Source of the DNA: Paramecium pentaurelia | Lineage: Eukaryota > Ciliophora > Oligohymenophorea > Peniculida > Parameciidae | Reading direction: 5' to 3' | Assembly: GCA_905183005.1 (NCBI GenBank) | Contig: CAJJDO010000050.1 | Coordinates: forward strand, 79,851 to 143,850 | DNA: 64,000 nucleotides | Shown here: in pieces, positions 60,196-64,000 of the stretch | Numbering within the stretch: position 1 is the stretch's first letter | Layout: every line of letters starts with the position of its first letter | Program-made: the position numbers and the translations under genes | Notes under the pieces: model-generated | Told to the model about the DNA's origin: nothing | Databases searched by the model: none | What the model saw: only the letters and a program-made list of their open reading frames with translations

Positions 60196-60251
60196 ATGAA
60201 TAAATTATTTAAAATAGATTAGTAAGAGAATAAAATACAAATCATGAATTT

Positions 60252-60626
60252 TCATTTAATGATCTTTTCTATACATATCTTAAAATTTTCAAAATCTTAC
60301 TACTCTTAGAACCATATATTAAACACCTTTTATTATTCATCTTAAAAATTAAAATAAAACCATTATGTTCTTTTATTCAATTCAAATGTTAATCCTTTTT
60401 TTATTGTCCTTATGAAATCTTAAGTTGAGTTTTAATTAAGTATAATGAAAACAAATTGATCACTTAATTTTATTAAGAAGAATGGTCCTTGAAATCCAGC
60501 TTAATGCCATAATTATGTGCATTTATCAAACTCATTTAAACTAGTAAATTTGCCAGTATACAATATCTATTCTAGAGTTGGAAACAATCTCTTTAAATAA
60601 GAGAAATTAATTTGATCTCGTTACAT
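60252..60626 (-). CDS. DCP1-like mRNA decapping protein (EVH1 only)
   Basis: 124 aa, no intron. The whole protein is one EVH1/DCP1 domain: N-terminal helix INFSYLKRLFPTLEQILYTG, the GPFFLIKLSDQFVFIILNQN strands where DCP1 has FxFIxxNR, then DFIRTIKKGLTFELNKRTQWFYF, and the diagnostic Trp pair region QKVFNIWFQEQQDFENFKIC (DCP1 GIWF). DCP1 activates the DCP2 decapping enzyme in cytoplasmic mRNA decay. Animal DCP1 has a long C-terminal tail with a trimerisation helix; this one stops right after the domain, as does yeast Dcp1 approximately. It sits between the two paralogous coiled-coil genes. Confidence 0.75.
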
Positions 60627-60653
60627 TAAATATATATATATATATATTAATAT

Positions 60654-61331
60654 TCATTTAATTCTTTAATTACCTAATAATTTACTTAAGAAAATTTCTG
60701 CATCTTTTTTTACTTCTTATTCTCTATTATGAATTTCTTATGCACTTTTTGAAAAACTTTGTAGTCCTGCTGCACAACAATACATTTACATATTCAAAAA
60801 ATGTTTCCACATTGAACAAAATTCTTGATTTTTCTCATTAATATAAATTTAATATTATGTATTAAGTGTTTATCCTGCTAACATTTTCTCTTTCTTTGCT
60901 TATTCATAAGCTTAATAAGTCTCTTTTTATTTTGCAGGTTCAGTATTCTTTCTTTTTTAATCTCTATCTGCTTCTATAGCTGTCTTAGCTTTATAATCAT
61001 CCAACAATTTCTACTTAGTCTTTATTTATTCCAATTACCCATTCAAACTCAATATTATTTTAGTTTTAATTAAATCCACATATTCCATATTCTTTTTCTA
61101 AGCCACACTCATAGACTCTGCTACCAAAGAAACTACTTCTGCTAATTTTGGTATTTCTGAACTTAATTATTTTTGAATCTTTTTCAAACATTCTATTAAT
61201 TCCTTATTAGCTTAATCCACTTTCTCTAAAGCTAAAGCTAATAAATTAAAAAATCCACTAAGATCTTCAAATGCTTTCTTATCATTATTAAGACTTAAAT
61301 TAATCTCTTCATGTTATATATTTGTTGCCAT
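60654..61331 (-). CDS. Coiled-coil (BAR-like) protein, paralog 2
   Basis: 225 aa, no intron, start MATNIQHEEINLSLNNDKKA. Helical with coiled coil (KTKQKLLDDYKAKTAIEADR). The C-terminal block GQTLNTQYQIYINEKNQEF then KHFLNMQMYCCAAGLQSFS aligns with the paralog at 59476-60195, as does I-TKII-SL upstream, so the two arose by duplication. DCP1 lies between them, on the same strand. Function unknown; a membrane-associated helical scaffold is a guess. Confidence 0.65.
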
Positions 61332-61480
61332 TTTTAATTCAATATCAATATAAAATATAAAATATATTATAAAATTATATATTCTAAATATTTAGATTTT
61401 TTCTAAACTTCTTTATTCTATAAATCTAATTAATATATCATAAAATTATTCAATTTATTAAAGATTATCTACATAAAATA

Positions 61481-62905
61481 TCAATTCATTGTTGAAATGA
61501 AAGGATTTTCCATATTCATTATTTTACACATAAAATAATTGTTCTCAATCCTTATTTATTCAATTCCTATAAAATCTACTATTATACCCATCAATTTCTT
61601 AAATAATTGTTAATTCTATTCTGTATTCTTTTTTATTGGCCCTTTTACAATTATTTCTAAAATTGATTCATTCAATTAATTTACTGAAAATGTACTCACC
61701 TTATAATACTTACTAATCGAGATCATTAAAATATACAGTAATGGTATATTTGTATAAAAGACTTCTGATTTTAAACTTAAAGAAAACAATGCTGAATTAT
61801 CTCTTAAAATATTCATTAGAAGACCACTTAACTTATTATAATTTATGCATTGCATCTTAAAGTTAACAATAGATTTTGGCTTTACTAACAATGCAGCAAG
61901 AAGATTCTTTAATGATTCTGTATGATAATGTTATCTATCAATCTTCTTTAATTTCTTCAATATTCCTTTATACAAAAGTGGATACATATTATTTTCAGTA
62001 TATGCCTTTTTTGTCGTAATCTTTAAAATAATTTAAGTATCCATTATAGAATACTTTCGACATTCAATAAATAAGTGTTGATTCTTATTTTTCCAGAAAG
62101 CTTCAATCTAAAAAGAACTCTTAAGATCTTGAATTTTATAATGTAAAAATGTCAATGTGGACATTTTCTATAGAGAAATTTGAGTCTCCTTAAAGAAATC
62201 TAAGGGATTCTGATGATACTCAGAATAAAATTATTTGTTTGCATAAACAACCTTAAATTTATCCCATACGTCATTATAATTGAGAATGACTAAACTCTCT
62301 TTTATCAAATCATCAAAAATGAAATATTAGTTTAAATTTTTTTCCTTCCATAGAAATTAGTATCTTAGACCTTTAATTCTCTAATATTCATTATAACAAG
62401 TAAGAATTGTAAACAATAAAAAGATAAGACACATAGGGTTAAATTCCGTGATGGATCTGAAATAAATTCGAGCTGTTATAAAAATTGCATATAGAATAGC
62501 ATTCTGTACAAGATTTTGAGTTATGTTCATATGTAAACCCATTTAAATTGCAATATCTTCTATCCAAATAATTTCAGAATCAGTTAAATTCTGTATCCAT
62601 AATGGGATAAATTACATTATAGAAGCTTGTAAACTAAATGATAATACTAAAGTATCAATTATTTTAAACCACTATTGTCTAATCACAACTTTGTAAAAAA
62701 AAAAAGTATATACAATTGTCAAAATGATATATACAATTGATAGTACAATCTAATTTTTTATCATCCAATACACTGCTTGAAATGCTTAAGACATAATTGG
62801 TATAATTGTATTAATCTTAAAGCTATGTAATATTTATGGTCTTTAGCTTTCTTAATATTTTTCTTCCAATAAGGAATCTTAAAAAACTAAGGAAAATTTA
62901 TTCAT
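61481..62905 (-). CDS. Multi-pass membrane protein, family uncertain
   Basis: 474 aa in one open frame, start ATG 62905 (MNKFSLVFQDSLLEEKYQES). Four hydrophobic helices occupy residues ~45-190 (IVLSIVYIILTIVYTFFFY, LVLSFSLQASIMQFIPLW, NAILYAIFITARIYF, MCLIFLLFTILTCYNEY). The last ~280 residues are cytosolic with mixed helices and strands. The layout, and YNEYQ followed by a basic segment right after the last helix, resembles the protein at 27249-29003. No catalytic motif seen. Possibly a degenerate sensor protein. Confidence 0.6.
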
Positions 62906-63426
62906 AATAATCAAAATAATATTAAATTCACTAGTATTCTATAAATATAAAAATAAACATTCGATACAATAGGTCAATAATAAAAATCAATTCTTAAATT
63001 TAATAACTTTCTTAAATTTTGAAATGCTATTCAAATTATGGGAAGGTTTTGAATTTGATATTTATAATAAATTAATATATATATATATATATGTTATTAA
63101 TTTATAGAGAAGAATATATGACTGAAATGATATTGAATATGTATTTATTAATGGGATAATTTTGAAATAATAAATTTTAAACAAATTCATAGAGATATTT
63201 AAAATTAAGAACATCAAATAGAATCAATTCTTTAATAATCCAATATTTATTTGTTATAATATATGATTAATACATATAAGTCATAATTGTTTTTTTAATA
63301 TGTTTTGATATTTACTATAGAGATTAGACTAGTTTGATTGAATATAGAGTTCTTATGTATTCTATTATAAAATTAGTATTTATATCCTTAATACCTCAAT
63401 TTATAAGGGAATTAATTAATATTAAC
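62906..63426. promoter_or_regulatory. Divergent AT-rich spacer with TA dinucleotide run
   Basis: 521 bp between the divergent membrane-protein and E2F genes. It includes a (TA)n run at about 63074-63092 and is otherwise featureless A/T sequence. Both promoters should lie here; nothing coding is visible. Confidence 0.4.
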
Positions 63427-64000
63427 ATGAGTTCGAAGCGAAAGTAAGTAAAATTAGAGTCAGAGAAAAAGGTCAAGCAAGAGGAATCAAACTATGAAGA
63501 TTCATTTAATGAGTCTAATGATGAAGAACCTAAGAGTACTGGGAAATAGAAAACTCGACATGACAATTCATTATCTGTACTCACAAAAAAGTTTGTTGAA
63601 TTAATTAAACATTCTGAAGAGTTGACAATAGATTTGAATGTAGCAGTCAATGATTTAGGAGTTTAAAAAAGAAGAATTTACGATATTACAAATGTATTAG
63701 AGGGAATTGGTTATATTGAGAAAATCTCTAAAAACAAGATCAGATGGGTTGGAGCCACTGATGATCCTTTATTGGAAAATGAGCTTCGTTAAATAAAATA
63801 AGAATTAGAAGCATTATAAGATGAAGAGAAAACAATTGATTATTGGATAGAGTACTTACAAAAGAATTTATAAGAGAAGTTCCAGAGTGATCCAGAAGTG
63901 GCTAAGTACACCTTTCTTACACATGATGACTTTAAAGAATTATCAAAGAGTTAACAGACTGATCATAAAGGAGAGGCGCTTTTTATAATAACAGCGCCAA
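63427..64000 (+). CDS. E2F-family transcription factor, 3' partial
   Basis: At least 191 aa before the window ends. After a basic/acidic N-terminus (MSSKRKQVKLESEKKVKQEE), residues ~48-115 are an E2F winged-helix DNA-binding domain: SLSVLTKKFVELIKHSEELT, IDLNVAVNDLGVQKRRIYDI, TNVLEGIGYIEKISKNKIRW. RRIYDITNVLEGIG is the diagnostic E2F/DP recognition helix, and the E2F-type rather than DP-type variant. A dimerisation coiled coil follows (LLENELRQIKQELEALQDEE), then the start of a marked-box-like region. It binds TTTSSCGC-type sites with a DP partner to control S-phase genes. The C-terminus and any Rb-binding motif lie beyond the edge. Confidence 0.93.

Noticed and set aside
1..64000. Prokaryotic elements (operons, Shine-Dalgarno sites, CRISPR, prophage, IS elements)
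   Set aside because: Genetic code, tiny introns and eukaryotic proteins (Sm D1, VPS29, FCP1, E2F) show a ciliate nuclear genome; no such elements were seen.

Overview
Macronuclear-type ciliate DNA, most likely Paramecium (aurelia-like). The sequence is very AT-rich. Reading frames stay open only if TAA and TAG are read as glutamine and TGA is the sole stop; for example, the Gln of the invariant P-type ATPase motif DKTGTLTQN is encoded by TAA. Introns are tiny (about 21-33 nt, mostly GTA...TAG), which separates Paramecium from Tetrahymena. Genes are packed on both strands with gaps of often 5-200 bp, so a standard-code ORF search sees only fragments. Gene models here were read by hand with code 6. 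Where I give an exact aa length, the exons sum to whole codons after intron removal.

Layout. 1-3.9 kb: two coiled-coil proteins, the first a repeat protein entering from the left edge. 4.0-11.7 kb (-): a ~2,550-aa receptor-like protein with signal peptide, Cys-rich furin-like repeats, a REJ-like region and C-terminal membrane helices. 11.8-15.8 kb: a damaged myosin gene whose 5' part is present twice as a 986-bp identical repeat around a single N, almost certainly an assembly join. 15.7-18.7 kb: an acidic secreted Gln-rich protein. 18.7-20.0 kb: gene-poor. 20-31 kb: EF-hand protein, VPS29, an FCP1-type CTD phosphatase, a coiled-coil protein, a decayed gene, a multi-pass membrane protein and a CFAP20-domain protein. 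31-36 kb: a SAC3/GANP-family protein with polyQ and Asp/Met repeats, then a Kae1/OSGEP pseudogene. 36-45 kb: a plasma-membrane-type Ca2+-ATPase, an RCC1-repeat protein, Sm D1, and a second P-type ATPase that lacks the PEGL motif. 45-54 kb: a B-box/PHR protein, an ABCA half-transporter, three proteins of unknown function and a protein kinase. 54-59.5 kb (-): a Rossmann-like protein, a Gln-rich ORF, a cyclic-nucleotide-gated K+ channel with a zinc knuckle, and a secreted Cys-rich protein. 59.5-63 kb (-): two paralogous coiled-coil proteins flanking a minimal DCP1 gene, then another membrane protein. 63.4 kb to the end: an E2F gene that runs off the edge.

There are no operons and no sign of a mobile element or phage. 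Themes are ion transport and Ca2+ signalling (two P-type ATPases, EF-hand protein, K+ channel), RNA handling (FCP1, SAC3, Sm D1, DCP1) and cilia or trafficking (CFAP20-like, VPS29). At least three genes carry several inactivating lesions (myosin, Kae1, 26.4-27.0 kb), as expected for a genome losing duplicates after whole-genome duplication, although base errors in a draft consensus cannot be excluded without reads. No tRNA, rRNA, CRISPR or telomeric repeat was recognised.
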